Shown: piece by piece, positions 39,217 to 50,244 of the stretch | How positions within the stretch are numbered: the first letter of the stretch is position 1 | Layout: the number at the start of each line of letters is the position of its first letter | Source of the DNA: Metallosphaera cuprina Ar-4 | GTDB lineage: Archaea > Thermoproteota > Thermoprotei_A > Sulfolobales > Sulfolobaceae | Direction: 5' to 3' | Length of the DNA stretch: 64,000 nt | NCBI RefSeq assembly: GCF_000204925.1 | Contig: NC_015435.1 | Coordinates: 1,691,160 to 1,755,159, forward strand | Program-made: the position numbers and the translations under genes | Notes under the pieces: model-generated | The model's database searches: none | The model's input: the letters and a program-made list of their open reading frames with translations, nothing else | What the model was told of the DNA's origin: nothing

Positions 39217-39599
39217 TGCTGGATCAGAACCGCATTTATAACTCCGTGTTGACCTGGCCTAGATGTCACTATAGCCCTACCCATTTCAGTTCTTATTATA
39301 GATCCCTTTACTATTATGCCTCTTCTAGCGTACTCTCTATTAGCTCTACTCTCTAAAACCTCCTGAATTTTAACCTTCTTAATAGAACCGTCCCCTGGAT
39401 TCAGCACGTTTGCGTAAGAAACATAGGTTAACCTAACTTTAAAGTTTCCACCTAGCCCTCTAGTTTTCTCTCTTACATCCTCGTTAGATATCTTTGTCTC
39501 AGTTGGTTGACTCCCTATCTCATGTTTCCTCTTGCCTCTTGAAATGTTTTTCTTGCCACCTGTGATCTTTCTAAGATCCCTTCCCTGATATACACCCAT
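39213..39599 (-). CDS. rps8e: 30S ribosomal protein S8e
   Basis: 128 aa, standard archaeal length. MGVYQGRDLRKITGGKKNIS, then KRKHEIGSQPTETKIS and the C-terminal SRPGQHGVINAVLIQQ are characteristic. First of a two-gene unit with srp19, 38 nt downstream of the cis-prenyl transferase. Confidence 0.96.
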   Translation of the reverse strand: MGVYQGRDLRKITGGKKNISRGKRKHEIGSQPTETKISNEDVREKTRGLGGNFKVRLTYVSYANVLNPGDGSIKKVKIQEVLESRANREYARRGIIVKGSIIRTEMGRAIVTSRPGQHGVINAVLIQQ

Positions 39600-39637
39600 T
39601 ATGCTTCACCATCTACTTCGTTACTTGATTAAAAAAA

Positions 39638-40405
39638 TTAAGCTCCATATCTCCTTGCCCTCTTCTGGTAGGCTCTGATCGCTCGCCAGAGATCTATTTT
39701 CCTAAAATCAGGCCAGTAAGCTTCACAAAAGAAGAGTTCAGAGTATGCCAGATGCCACAATAAGAAATTACTTATTCTCATCTCACCTGACGTCCTTATC
39801 ACAAGGTCAATGTCCTCTAGTTCCTCATCGTAGAAGTATTTCCTAAAATCCTGCTCACTTATTGTATTAATGTCTCCCTTTTCAAAGTCTTTCAACATTC
39901 TGGAGACAGCGTCTAATATTTCTTGCCTTCCACCATAACAAATGGCTAAAGTTAACTTTCTTTTATCATAAATTGAGGATCTTGTCATTACCTCATTTAC
40001 AGTGGATCTGAGATCTTCGCTTGTCATTTCCAATTTACCAATAGCTCTAACTCTGACTTCATATTTATCTATAAATTCCTCTGATATCATTTCTTTAATA
40101 CCTTTCTTTATATAACCCATTATTATATCTAACTCAGTTTTGGTTCTTTTTGTACAGTTCTCAGTAGATAGAGCAAACACTGTTACGTTCTTTACGTTCA
40201 GGTCAAGCAACCAGATTAAAACTTCTCTTAACTTCTTATATCCCATCATATAGGCTTCATTAACTGAAAAGTTGTTGTATCTAGCCCACCTTCTGTTTCC
40301 ATCTGGTATTATTCCAACGTGGTTAGGTATAGGACCGTTCCTTATTTCTCTCCACAGTACTCTTTCGTATAGCGGATAGAGAGGCCTCATTAGTTCTTTG
40401 AGCAT
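39638..40405 (-). CDS. uppS: Cis-prenyl diphosphate synthase (UppS type)
   Basis: 255 aa. [19 protein letters not shown] contains the catalytic Asp, followed by [29 protein letters not shown] and [18 protein letters not shown] with WP at YWPDF. It makes the polyprenyl carrier (in archaea a dolichol-like phosphate) for glycosylation. Its start overlaps lysK by 16 nt, so it is the tail of the lysine operon. Confidence 0.94.
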   Translation of the reverse strand: MLKELMRPLYPLYERVLWREIRNGPIPNHVGIIPDGNRRWARYNNFSVNEAYMMGYKKLREVLIWLLDLNVKNVTVFALSTENCTKRTKTELDIIMGYIKKGIKEMISEEFIDKYEVRVRAIGKLEMTSEDLRSTVNEVMTRSSIYDKRKLTLAICYGGRQEILDAVSRMLKDFEKGDINTISEQDFRKYFYDEELEDIDLVIRTSGEMRISNFLLWHLAYSELFFCEAYWPDFRKIDLWRAIRAYQKRARRYGA

Positions 40406-41377
40406 AATTCTTCTAGTGAATTTACATAAGTCATTGTAGCTATATATATTTCATCCAGAGTTATTCTCTCAAATTCTGTATGTTCTAACCTTGAATCACC
40501 AGGACCGTAAGTTGCTATGCTTGGAGTTATGGATGCTAAAATGTTCATATCGCTAGTTCCTGACTTTTTGACAAGAGAGGGCCTCATACCTTGTCTTATC
40601 AATCCTCTCATCAATGATCTCACTAAAGGGGTAGATGGAGAGACTTTAACTGGATGTATAAGCTCTCCTATCTCGATATCGCATTCGTCGAATTCTTCTT
40701 TAAATTTCGATAATATATCATTGTAGTTGACTTCGTACGGAAACCTGATATCGAAATGAACGTAGAGATCCTCGGGTGTCACATTAGCTGAGCTTCCGCT
40801 CCTTAAAATGGTAGGAACTATGGTGGGCAAAGAATACTCTGAATGCAACTGTGAAACTTTCATGATGCTAGGTATACGTTTCAATATAACATTGTCATGA
40901 GACGAAGAGGAATGTTCTGGGTTTCCCTTACACTTAATAGACAAGCGCATTAAGCCTCGATACTCGATCGCAATGTGAGTCGTGTTTGTTGGCTCTCCAA
41001 TAACAATATGAGAGAACCTCCTAGACGATGATAGGAGTTCTTTGGCTCCCTTACTCATGTTCTCCTCATCAGATAGAGCGGCTATCTCTACGCCACACCC
41101 TAAGTCGTTAAGTATCCATCCCGCCAATATCATTGACGTAAGCGGTCCCTTTGCGTCAACTGCTCCCCTCCCTGAGATAGTTTCACCGGAAACAGAAGGT
41201 TCGATAAACCCTTGAACAGTGTCTATATGTGAAGCCAGAAGAATTTCACCTCTACCAAGAAGATAGGAGTTAGACTTTGTTACATTAAGCTTTAGGTTGA
41301 ATTCCTTTTCTATCCATTCGAATACCTTTAGTGCTTTATCTTCGGACCCAGAGGGAGTGTATACAGATAAAAGTTCT

Positions 41378-42534
<1,157 letters not shown>

Positions 42535-42538
<4 letters not shown>

Positions 42539-43395
42539 CTCCTTATCGCCTCATTTAACTTATGTAGAATAAAATTACTTAAATTGAATTGATTCACTCT
42601 GACTGTGTTCTTAAACTCCGGTACTCCGTTTACTTCGCCTATTAAGTATCCTCGTTCCTTATCCTCAAACACATCTATTCCCAAGAAGAACCCACCTATT
42701 ACTTCTTTAACTTTTATCGTCAGTTCCTTCAGTTCTTCATCTATCTTTAGAGGTTTCGCTATCGCTCCTAGAGCCGTGTTCGTCTTCCAGTTTTTTTCAT
42801 TTTCCCTGTAAATTCCTACTGGTACCTCGTCACCAACAGCAAATATCCTTATATCTCTATTAGGCTTATTTACATACTCTTGAACGTAGTAAATCGTCTT
42901 ATACTGTAACGTTGTGAATTCTTGATATTCAATTAAGCTCCTCAAAGTATCCTCGTCTTGAGCCCTTGCTACCATCCTTCCCCAGCTACCTTCTACAGGC
43001 TTTATAACAACCGGATACCCTAACTTTTTGGCAACCTCTAACGCTTTCTCTCTCGAGAAAGCTATAGCAGTTTTAGGTACAGGGATTCCTCTACTTCTTA
43101 ATAAAAACGTAGTCATCAGCTTATTCTCACACTTAGAAAGGGTTAACGAATCGTTAAATACTTTAAACCCACTTGTCTCAAAGAGCATTGAAGTTGAAAC
43201 AGCACGACTATGGCTTGTGTTTCTCTGCAATATAGCTTCAACATCTTGGTATGGTACGTCCTCACTGGACAAAAAAGTTACATCTTTTGTAAAAATTGGT
43301 ATCACTTTAAAGCCAGATTTCCTTCCCTCTTCTATTATATTTCGTTCTTCCCATCTGAGCAGATCATAGGATATCCCTAATATCACTCTCCCCAA
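42535..43395 (-). CDS. lysX: LysW-alpha-aminoadipate ligase (ATP-grasp)
   Basis: 286 aa RimK-like ATP-grasp enzyme that joins 2-aminoadipate to the C-terminal Glu of LysW. ATP-grasp segments: [60 protein letters not shown]. Starts at TTG 43395, 13 nt inside lysW; GTG three codons later is the alternative. ArgX is the closest alternative family, but the position in lysWXJK argues for LysX. Confidence 0.9.
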
Positions 43396-43553
43396 TCCTC
43401 TCCTATTTGTTCTGCTAACCTCAGAGAGAGCCTGTTATGATCGTTAAAAACCTCCAGCTGGGCTCCACATTCATGCTCTACTATTTCTCCTGGTAGTGCA
43501 TTATCATCCACTTGGACTTCTCCTCCACAAACTGGACATTTTAATGATACCAT
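43383..43553 (-). CDS. lysW: Amino-group carrier protein LysW
   Basis: 56-aa carrier whose C-terminal Glu is modified during lysine and arginine synthesis. [20 protein letters not shown] holds a CxxC zinc pair, HECG the second, and the protein ends in the diagnostic EDWGE. It is acidic, as expected for a carrier that docks with basic enzyme surfaces. It is the first gene of lysWXJK and overlaps lysX. Confidence 0.97.
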   Translation of the reverse strand: MVSLKCPVCGGEVQVDDNALPGEIVEHECGAQLEVFNDHNRLSLRLAEQIGEDWGE

Positions 43554-43618
43554 TGTAGATCGAAAGACATTCTATAGTTTAGTGTTCAAAAGCTTTTATG
43601 AAAATAAAAGGTTCGAAT
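43554..43618 (-). promoter_or_regulatory. lysW promoter and probable LysM control region
   Basis: The 65-nt gap between lysM and lysW is the only break in the lysine locus. It has a TTTTATTTTC TATA-like run and, at its edges, inverted-looking TTCGAAC and TTTCGAT elements. In Sulfolobus, LysM is known to bind the promoter of the lysWXJK part; this is the equivalent place. The exact operator is not resolved. Confidence 0.45.
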
Positions 43619-44044
43619 CTAAAACCATGTCCTAAGGATTATAGTACTATTTGTACCCATAACACCTTGTATACTTCTTATTTCATCTATCGTCCTGTTT
43701 ATAGACGATATGTTTATCCCCCTAACAATCACAATGATATCGTAATCCCCTGTGGTTTCATATACTGTTTCTACTCCAGGTGTTTTAGCTATCTTCTTGG
43801 ATATTTCAGGAGTTGGGATCTGAGGAGTTGATTTTACCATAACTATGGCTTTCACTTCATTCTCCAGCTCATAATCTATCGTAAATCGTTTTATGACGCC
43901 TAACTTGGTAAGCTTCTCTATCCTTTTCCTTATTGCAGCTTCGCTAACCTTGAGGTCTTTGGCGATTAAGGTGTAAGGGGTCCTGGCGTTCTTTTTTAGA
44001 ACGTCTAAAATCTTGATATCCTTTGAGTCTATTTTCTCGCTCAT
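43619..44044 (-). CDS. lysM: Lrp/AsnC-type regulator LysM
   Basis: 141 aa. N-terminal HTH (KDIKILDVLKKNARTPYTLI and VSEAAIRKRIEKLTKLGVIK), C-terminal RAM ligand domain (TPGVETVYETTGDYDIIVIV). Located between lysZ and lysW like the characterised lysine-responsive activator of Sulfolobus. Overlaps lysZ by 4 nt, so it is made with the upstream half of the locus and can act on lysW. Confidence 0.9.
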   Translation of the reverse strand: MSEKIDSKDIKILDVLKKNARTPYTLIAKDLKVSEAAIRKRIEKLTKLGVIKRFTIDYELENEVKAIVMVKSTPQIPTPEISKKIAKTPGVETVYETTGDYDIIVIVRGINISSINRTIDEIRSIQGVMGTNSTIILRTWF

Positions 44045-44835
44045 GAGATATCAGTCCCCCTTCCTGATAGGGCAGAATTGATAGCGTTAGGAACTAACCC
44101 TGATCCTATTACTACTCTCTTAACGCCAGCTTCTACAGCCTCGGATGCCATAAGCAACTTTCTATTCATACCAGGACCTATCTTAGATGATATGTCCTTG
44201 GCCTGATCTCTCGTTAGAGTAGTTACAACTTTTCCATCGAGGAGAACTCCGTCTACATCTGATAAAAGTATTAAAGCCTCGGGCTTGAGAGCCTTAGCTA
44301 CGTTAAACGCCATCTGATCCCCATCTACATTCAAAGGAACTCTTTCTTCCATGTCTATAGCTATTGGAGAAATTATTAACACATCAACTAATGAAATTAG
44401 AGTGTTAATGAGCACGGTATTAACTGATGATATCTTGCCCGTGAAGCCTCCATCAATGATCCTTTTCTTCCCCCTTTCATCTAAAATCATGATCCTTTTC
44501 TTCCTAGTTGCAACAACCGATGCTCCGTCTACACCTGAAATGCCCATTGATTTCCTTCCCTTTGTAGTAAGCAGGGTGACTATTCTCTTGTTAATTAAGC
44601 TCATTACCATGACATATATATCGAGCTCTTCTTTGCTGGTGTACCTGCTCCTTATACCTTCGGGCGAGGTTACAAAGGTGGGCTCAATTCCCATCCTCTT
44701 CGTGTAATCGTTAACTATGTCTCCACCTCCATGAACTAAAATTAGCTTTCCATCATAACTCGCTATACTATCAATTATGTTATCTAACGCGTTCTTAACT
44801 ACCCTTCCTCCTATCTTTACTACTATCATAATCAC
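44041..44835 (-). CDS. lysZ: LysW-aminoadipate (glutamate) kinase
   Basis: Amino-acid kinase family, 264 aa (ArgB-like). VVKIGGRVVKNALDN, LILVHGGGDIVNDYTKRMG, LNVDGDQMAFNVAKAL and LLSDVDGVLLDGKVV are conserved. Phosphorylates the carrier-bound side chain. Overlaps lysY and lysM by 4 nt each; the real start may be the third codon (MIVVKIGG). Confidence 0.93.
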   Translation of the reverse strand: MIMIVVKIGGRVVKNALDNIIDSIASYDGKLILVHGGGDIVNDYTKRMGIEPTFVTSPEGIRSRYTSKEELDIYVMVMSLINKRIVTLLTTKGRKSMGISGVDGASVVATRKKRIMILDERGKKRIIDGGFTGKISSVNTVLINTLISLVDVLIISPIAIDMEERVPLNVDGDQMAFNVAKALKPEALILLSDVDGVLLDGKVVTTLTRDQAKDISSKIGPGMNRKLLMASEAVEAGVKRVVIGSGLVPNAINSALSGRGTDIS

Positions 44836-45881
44836 GCAGGCCTCAAGGGTGGTAATCTTAGACCTTCGTCTTCTTCGAAACCTCTTGAAATGTTAAAACT
44901 TTGCACAGCTTGACCCGCTGCCCCCTTCATGAGGTTATCTATTGCAGAGAACATAGTAAGTCTCATCAATCTCTTCTCTTGCGCAAATCCTACATCAGCA
45001 AAATTACTGCCAATAACATATTTTGGATCCGGATACGGATGAATTCCTCCTCTTACTATCCTAACAAATTTTTTCCCTCTGTAAAATTCAGCTAACTTTT
45101 TCCAGATTTCCATATCCTCCAGTTGCGAATCTAGCCACATATGTGCTGATGCCATCGCACCCCTCACGCTGCTTATGGCGTGAGGTATGATACTAATTTT
45201 CACATCCTTTTTACCAATTAGCGAGAGTTCTTGCTCAGCCTCAGCAGCGTGTCTATGGCCTTCTGCCTCATAAGGTCTTATTGCGTTTTGTCTCTCCGGA
45301 TGATGACTGCCTTCTGATGGTTTAGCCCCACCCTCGCTGCTAGATACCTTAACATCACTAACGAACTTTAAGTTACTTGTAAAGCCCCACTTCACTGCAG
45401 GGGCCAAGGCTAATATCGTAGCGGTAGCGTTACAGCCCGGAGAAGCTATCAATTTTGCTCCTCTAAGGTCATCTCCGTGTAGTTCAGGGAGACCGTATAC
45501 TGCTTTGTTTAACAGATCTGGATATGGATGCTCTATGCCATACCAATATTTGTAAATAGATGGGTCCTTTAGCCTGAAGTCAGCACTTAAATCCACTACC
45601 TGTAACCCTATTTCCAATAGTTTAGGGACGTAGTTTAAAGAGACCCCATGAGGAAGGCCTAGAAACACGACGTCAGCCTTTTCTCCTATTTTATCGAGTG
45701 AAAAATTTGTAAAATTTATAGAGAAAAATCCCTTCAGATTCGGATGGATCAAAGATATTGGCTTTCCAGCATATTCTCTAGACGTTACCATCGTAACCTC
45801 TACTTTTGGGTGCACAGATAGAATTCTGAGTAACTCTCCTCCTGTGTAGCCCGAACCTCCTACTACTGCAGTTCGTATCAT
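44832..45881 (-). CDS. lysY: LysW-aminoadipyl-phosphate reductase
   Basis: ArgC-like, 349 aa. NADP site VVGGSGYTGGELLRIL and catalytic Cys in IASPGCNATATILAL; HPERQNAIRPYEAEGHRH and HAISSVRGAMASAHMW follow. It heads the lysYZM unit. A 54-nt gap separates it from the divergent 141-aa gene. Confidence 0.94.
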   Translation of the reverse strand: MIRTAVVGGSGYTGGELLRILSVHPKVEVTMVTSREYAGKPISLIHPNLKGFFSINFTNFSLDKIGEKADVVFLGLPHGVSLNYVPKLLEIGLQVVDLSADFRLKDPSIYKYWYGIEHPYPDLLNKAVYGLPELHGDDLRGAKLIASPGCNATATILALAPAVKWGFTSNLKFVSDVKVSSSEGGAKPSEGSHHPERQNAIRPYEAEGHRHAAEAEQELSLIGKKDVKISIIPHAISSVRGAMASAHMWLDSQLEDMEIWKKLAEFYRGKKFVRIVRGGIHPYPDPKYVIGSNFADVGFAQEKRLMRLTMFSAIDNLMKGAAGQAVQSFNISRGFEEDEGLRLPPLRPA

Positions 45882-45935
45882 CTGTCAAGATAACTAATAC
45901 CTTGCTTATAAATAATACTGAAACCATGTCTTGAT

Positions 45936-46361
45936 GTGGAAGCTAACTTAGACGAATTAAAAAAGTTCTTGGAGGGAAAGATATCCGGACTTAAGAAAGA
46001 ACTGGAATATTATGAATATTTACTTAGTTTGATTGAATCCGGATATGTCCCTGGGTCAAGAGGCGGTAAAGTTAGCTTAGACTACCTAAAAAATAGGAAA
46101 GGAGAGGTGATTAGCGAACTTTACTTTACTCCACCGTTACTAAAAATAGTTATAAAAAAGAAGTTAGTATTACCAAAGAGCTATATGAACGCATTGAGCA
46201 AGATTCTAGAAGATATTAAGATTACAGATAAAATTGAATATAATATAGTTTTAGATAAGGATGACCTAAAAGAAATCTCGGTGTCAGGCGTAAAAGACGA
46301 ACTGTTACTTAATAGAATCAAAGCGTCTGTACAATCAATCTTGGAGAGAGCCTCTAGTTAA
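45936..46361 (+). CDS. Hypothetical protein between lysY and the CedB-like gene
   Basis: 141 aa from GTG. Residues 1-40 form an amphipathic helix (KISGLKKELEYYEYLLSLIE), followed by an alpha/beta part (KVSLDYLKNRKGEVISELYF, NIVLDKDDLKEISVSGVKDE). No membrane segment, cysteine motif or known family that I recognise. Its last 27 nt overlap the convergent ATPase gene. Function unknown; soluble and probably dimeric by its helix. Confidence 0.65.
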   Translation: MEANLDELKKFLEGKISGLKKELEYYEYLLSLIESGYVPGSRGGKVSLDYLKNRKGEVISELYFTPPLLKIVIKKKLVLPKSYMNALSKILEDIKITDKIEYNIVLDKDDLKEISVSGVKDELLLNRIKASVQSILERASS

Positions 46362-48110
46362 TGGGTTATGTTGAACTAAGATAGGCCTAGGATCTCCTAG
46401 AAATCTGATTAACATCTCACCTCTTCCCATAAAAGTGAGTTTATCCTCTACGTCACTGTCCAATATATTAGAGTACCTTTTTACTATAGATCTCCAATAT
46501 TCCTTATCTCCATTGTTCATAAAACATAGCACGCCAACGTTTCCCATAAATACGTCTGCATTCTCTCCTAGATCTTGAACGTTCTGTGTGGCCATAAGGA
46601 GAGATATCCCATGTCCTCGACCACGCTTTACGAGATCGCCCACTATTCCGTACTCGTCCTCATCCTTTAATATGGTCCATGCCTCATCTACTATTAATGC
46701 TAGACGTATTCCCTGGTCTACTATATCAGAATATTTAACATATAATTCTGAGATTACAGTATAGATGATAAATCTCCTAAGGCTCTCGTCCTTTATTTGA
46801 GTGAGATCGATTACGTTTAAACCATTAACGATCGAGTCCAAGATGAACGGACCTCCAGTGTCAAATAGACTAATAACCTCCAATGCCCTTCTCAAGGGAT
46901 ATCTTTCCCAAACTTCCTCGTCTGAGATTAAATCTCTCCAAGATATGGAGCTATCATTAATCCTAAGATACCTATTCAACACGCTATAAATTATAGCTCT
47001 CTCCTCTCTGCTTAATTTAAATGAGAAACCTATTACCTTCTCCAGGAATAATGGCTTCACGGAAGATGAAACATACGTTAATTTAGATAGGTTAAGCGAG
47101 TGTAGAAATGGATTTATAATCTTAAAGTTATATCCATTTTTTATCAATCTAGATTTTATATCTCCTTTAACGTCAAAAAATATTACAGGAATTCCATAAT
47201 TTAACGCAATAAGTTGACCTAACGATAATAATAGTTCAGTTTTCCCTGAACCCGTAGGTCCTATGATTAGGAGATGAGGATTTTCAGAGCTTTCGATGTT
47301 CCAGAAAATCGGGATTCCCTTTTCTAAATCTCTTCCAATGTATATTCCTTCACTCCACTTATCCGGTTTAGGCATCTTCTCAATGGAAAAAGGAGTAAGA
47401 AAAGGAATCTGAGAAGGTAGCCCCTCCTTCCTGCACTTACATCTAGAGAGTAAAATAATATCTCTTATTTCCTTCTCTGTAGCTAACCTAGATTTTATGT
47501 TAAGACTTCCTAGCCCTCTAATCAAAATTTCGGCCAAACTTTTGGCTTCTTGCTCAGACTTTCCATGAACAAGTAACGCAATCTGATAGCTGAAAGGCTT
47601 CTCCCCTTGTTCTAATCTTGTCAGAATCGACTGAAGAATTTCTATCTCGTTCTTCGCCTTAGCGTTAGACGGATCGTTTTCTATAATTATCCTCAAATTC
47701 TGTATCCTATTAAGCAATCTTTCGGTGTAAACTCTTTGATCTATATATTTTTTCCTAAAGATTATATCTATTTGAGAACTTAAATTAGTAACCTTGTGAA
47801 AAGCGTTAATCGTAGATCTAAGTGAGGAATCTGATAAGTCCCTATAATCAAATGGAACATCATCGATAATTACGAAACTTATAAATTCCTTATCTAAAAT
47901 GAGCACATCCTTATTCACATATATCTGATCCCTCTGTGATCCCCGTCTAAAGTTAAAGCGATAATTTGGAAACTTAAATATACCTCTATAGACCCCAAGA
48001 GCTAATACAAACGCTGAAAGTAGTAGCAATAATGGATTTTTAAAAAATATGGAAAGTAACACCGGGACTAACATTATTATATAGAGCTCATACTTGCCTG
48101 TTTCGTTCAC
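46335..48110 (-). CDS. cedB: CedB-like membrane HerA/VirB4-family ATPase
   Basis: 591 aa. Two N-terminal membrane segments (about 9-22 and 26-42), a long central domain, then a HerA/VirB4 RecA-like motor with Walker A IIGPTGSGKTELL (284-291) and Walker B LALIVDEAWTIL near 465, plus MATQNVQDLGENA. In Sulfolobales this architecture is CedB, the ATPase of the Ced system that imports chromosomal DNA between cells after UV damage. In S. acidocaldarius cedB also lies beside the lys locus by my recollection. cedA genes are not in the window. An unrelated HerA helicase is the main alternative. Confidence 0.75.
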   Translation of the reverse strand: MNETGKYELYIIMLVPVLLSIFFKNPLLLLLSAFVLALGVYRGIFKFPNYRFNFRRGSQRDQIYVNKDVLILDKEFISFVIIDDVPFDYRDLSDSSLRSTINAFHKVTNLSSQIDIIFRKKYIDQRVYTERLLNRIQNLRIIIENDPSNAKAKNEIEILQSILTRLEQGEKPFSYQIALLVHGKSEQEAKSLAEILIRGLGSLNIKSRLATEKEIRDIILLSRCKCRKEGLPSQIPFLTPFSIEKMPKPDKWSEGIYIGRDLEKGIPIFWNIESSENPHLLIIGPTGSGKTELLLSLGQLIALNYGIPVIFFDVKGDIKSRLIKNGYNFKIINPFLHSLNLSKLTYVSSSVKPLFLEKVIGFSFKLSREERAIIYSVLNRYLRINDSSISWRDLISDEEVWERYPLRRALEVISLFDTGGPFILDSIVNGLNVIDLTQIKDESLRRFIIYTVISELYVKYSDIVDQGIRLALIVDEAWTILKDEDEYGIVGDLVKRGRGHGISLLMATQNVQDLGENADVFMGNVGVLCFMNNGDKEYWRSIVKRYSNILDSDVEDKLTFMGRGEMLIRFLGDPRPILVQHNPLTRGSLQD

Positions 48111-48280
48111 AAATTAATAGATTTTAAAAAAGGTACTGTGTGAGATGAAACTGTGACGTTACGTCCAGTCCATTGATTAGAAGATGTACAAGCTAGTTGT
48201 CTCAACCGTCCACTCAAAAACTTAGGGAGTAATATTATACTCAGCACTTTAAATGCGATACGTAGCAGAAGTGAGATATT

Positions 48281-48592
48281 ATGATGAATGTCCTGAAGGT
48301 GACCTTTGGTACTCATGGAGATCGTGGAATACTTCCAATATTGTACGCACTAAAGGCGTCAAATGCTGTATCCAACTTAGACATTCAGATAGATATAGAT
48401 CTTCTATATGACTCTTTTTCGCCGACAATTGAGTTTAGAGGTGTGAAAATAACCCTTGACTATCTAACAGAAGATGAAATTAGAGAGCAAGTAATGAAGC
48501 TACTGAGAGGAGAGTTTTATCCTCAAAGATCAAATAAGCATACGATCATAAAGGACGATAAGGTAATCAGTGATGGCGCATTAGCGTCATAA
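48281..48592 (+). CDS. Hypothetical 103-aa protein
   Basis: Not recognised. Begins MMNVLKVTFGTHGDRGILPI, then DIQIDIDLLYDSFSPTIEFR and a charged C terminus. The beta-alpha-beta start hints at a thioredoxin-like or small alpha/beta fold without CxxC. It is 32 nt upstream of the FAD protein on the same strand and could be its partner. Confidence 0.6.
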   Translation: MMNVLKVTFGTHGDRGILPILYALKASNAVSNLDIQIDIDLLYDSFSPTIEFRGVKITLDYLTEDEIREQVMKLLRGEFYPQRSNKHTIIKDDKVISDGALAS

Positions 48593-48623
48593 GCTGCTAA
48601 CTTGTTTTATCTCATAGGGAAAA

Positions 48624-49487
48624 TTGAGTGTAGTCATAGGAGCAGGAATAACAGGATTGATAGCAGCACTGAACAGAGAGGCTGTAGTAGTTGAAGAGCA
48701 GACCGAGATTGGAGGTCTCTATTCTACTGATAAAATAGGTGGCTTAGAATTTACGATCCTACCTCCCATAATAGAACGAGAAAAAGAGATCATAGAAGTT
48801 TTTCCTCAAGCTCAAATTGAGGAACTGAGCGCAAAAATACAGATTATAGAGAACGAACATCTGCCATCTAAGATCTGTAACACTTGTTCTAGCTTTCCTA
48901 GGTGGCTGATGCCTAGCAAGCTTCTAGTAGTTAGAAATTTTCCAGAACTATTTGAAAAAATTAAAGGTAAAATAAAGATTGTAAGAGGATATCCGATAAA
49001 GATTGTAAATGATAAATTATTTACAAATAGAGGGGTGTATAGTTTTAAGGAACTTATTAATACTGGTTCAAGACGTCGCTTAAATAAGACTTTAGGGATA
49101 GAAGAGAAATTAGACTATTATGGGTGTCTAATTATTCAGATTCTATTAAAGAACAGAATAACTGACTGGGACATTCAAATAAACGGAAAATCTGAGATTA
49201 CATTCTCCCATATTATTAATGTAGAAAATTCCCCTTTATATTATGTATATAGCTTCCATAGCAAAAAACAATTACCTGATAGTGAGAGAGTTGTCCAAGA
49301 TTTGAAGAGATCAAAAATCATTTCTCAAGATGATATACTCTCTATAAGAACGAAGTATATTAATGAATGTATTCTCTCAGGTGAAAAAAATTATCAACGT
49401 CCTAACTTCCTTAAGGAATGCGGTAGATTAGGGTCGTGGGCGAACCTTAGCTTAAACGAGGCAATACGTTCAGCCCTAGAATGCTAA
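48624..49487 (+). CDS. FAD-dependent oxidoreductase (amine-oxidase/protoporphyrinogen-oxidase-like)
   Basis: 287 aa from TTG/ATG-like start. N-terminal MSVVIGAGITGLIAALNREA and VVEEQTEIGGLYSTDKIGG give an FAD-binding GxGxxG and second motif, and the C-terminal GRLGSWANLSLNEAI is the ADP-binding end of the fold. The middle is short for the family (most are 400 aa or more) and contains CNTCSSF. Substrate unknown. Confidence 0.7.
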   Translation: MSVVIGAGITGLIAALNREAVVVEEQTEIGGLYSTDKIGGLEFTILPPIIEREKEIIEVFPQAQIEELSAKIQIIENEHLPSKICNTCSSFPRWLMPSKLLVVRNFPELFEKIKGKIKIVRGYPIKIVNDKLFTNRGVYSFKELINTGSRRRLNKTLGIEEKLDYYGCLIIQILLKNRITDWDIQINGKSEITFSHIINVENSPLYYVYSFHSKKQLPDSERVVQDLKRSKIISQDDILSIRTKYINECILSGEKNYQRPNFLKECGRLGSWANLSLNEAIRSALEC

Positions 49488-50244
49488 ACTCGTCTGAAAG
49501 CTTTAGCGCCATTTTCGACGCAGAAATCGGATCTTCACCGTTAAGCCTCAAAGTAAAGTAACTTGCCAATAAGAAATCTCCATTTCCGACTTCATTATTA
49601 CCCTTAACAGACGGTCTTAATTTTAGACTTTGACCATCTTTTACATATAAAGTGAAACCGTTAAAATCATCTGAGATCAAAATCTCCTTAAACCCCTTAT
49701 CCATTAAGCGCTGAACTGAAATATCACTTTGAACCAGTTCTTCCTTGTTTGCATGGAAAATAGATATGTCCGAATTCATTTCTAATTCAAACTTTTTTGA
49801 ATAGGATATTTCTCTACCTTCTTCACAATTCCTAATAAAGCCCTGGATGTCTACTGCAACAGGTATCTTGTAAAATTTCGTTGACATTGGTATTTCATTG
49901 CAAACTGGGTTCAATATGACACCATCCCACTTGTTAAACTTTTCCTCTTCCACAATAAGTGGACCGTTCTTGAACCTAAGAATGAGCTTCCTTCTGTGGT
50001 CCTCAATGATAAGCGTAAATCTCATTGTTTTGCTGAAAGAAACTTTCTCCACGTATGTTAGGTAACTAGGTAGTTCAAATCTAAAATCCTCACCTATAGT
50101 GATGTAAGCTCCCGCTAACCCTCCTGCTGTAGCAACTCCTAGCCCAGAATATATGGGGGATCCTCCTGGTCTTTCAATTAGTTGGTTTTTATTCAAAATC
50201 TCATCAACAGTTATTGCACCCGCTATTACTACTCTACTCTTCAT
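49447..50244 (-). CDS. PfkB-family carbohydrate kinase, divergent
   Basis: 265 aa. VVIAGAITVDEILNKNQLIE and RPGGSPIYSGLGVATAGG bind substrate, and the C-terminal anion-hole motif reads GNNEVGNGDFLLASYF where most members have DTxGAGD, so the catalytic Asp stays but the motif is unusual. Resembles archaeal inositol or nucleoside kinases. It overlaps the FAD gene tail to tail by 41 nt and the zinc-finger gene by 11 nt. Confidence 0.72.
   Translation of the reverse strand: MKSRVVIAGAITVDEILNKNQLIERPGGSPIYSGLGVATAGGLAGAYITIGEDFRFELPSYLTYVEKVSFSKTMRFTLIIEDHRRKLILRFKNGPLIVEEEKFNKWDGVILNPVCNEIPMSTKFYKIPVAVDIQGFIRNCEEGREISYSKKFELEMNSDISIFHANKEELVQSDISVQRLMDKGFKEILISDDFNGFTLYVKDGQSLKLRPSVKGNNEVGNGDFLLASYFTLRLNGEDPISASKMALKLSDEFSILGLNVLPRLS

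Noticed and set aside
48107-48316. 69-aa minus-strand frame next to the CedB-like gene
   Set aside because: It overlaps the start of the 103-aa plus-strand gene and the promoter region; composition is not protein-like and no motif is seen.
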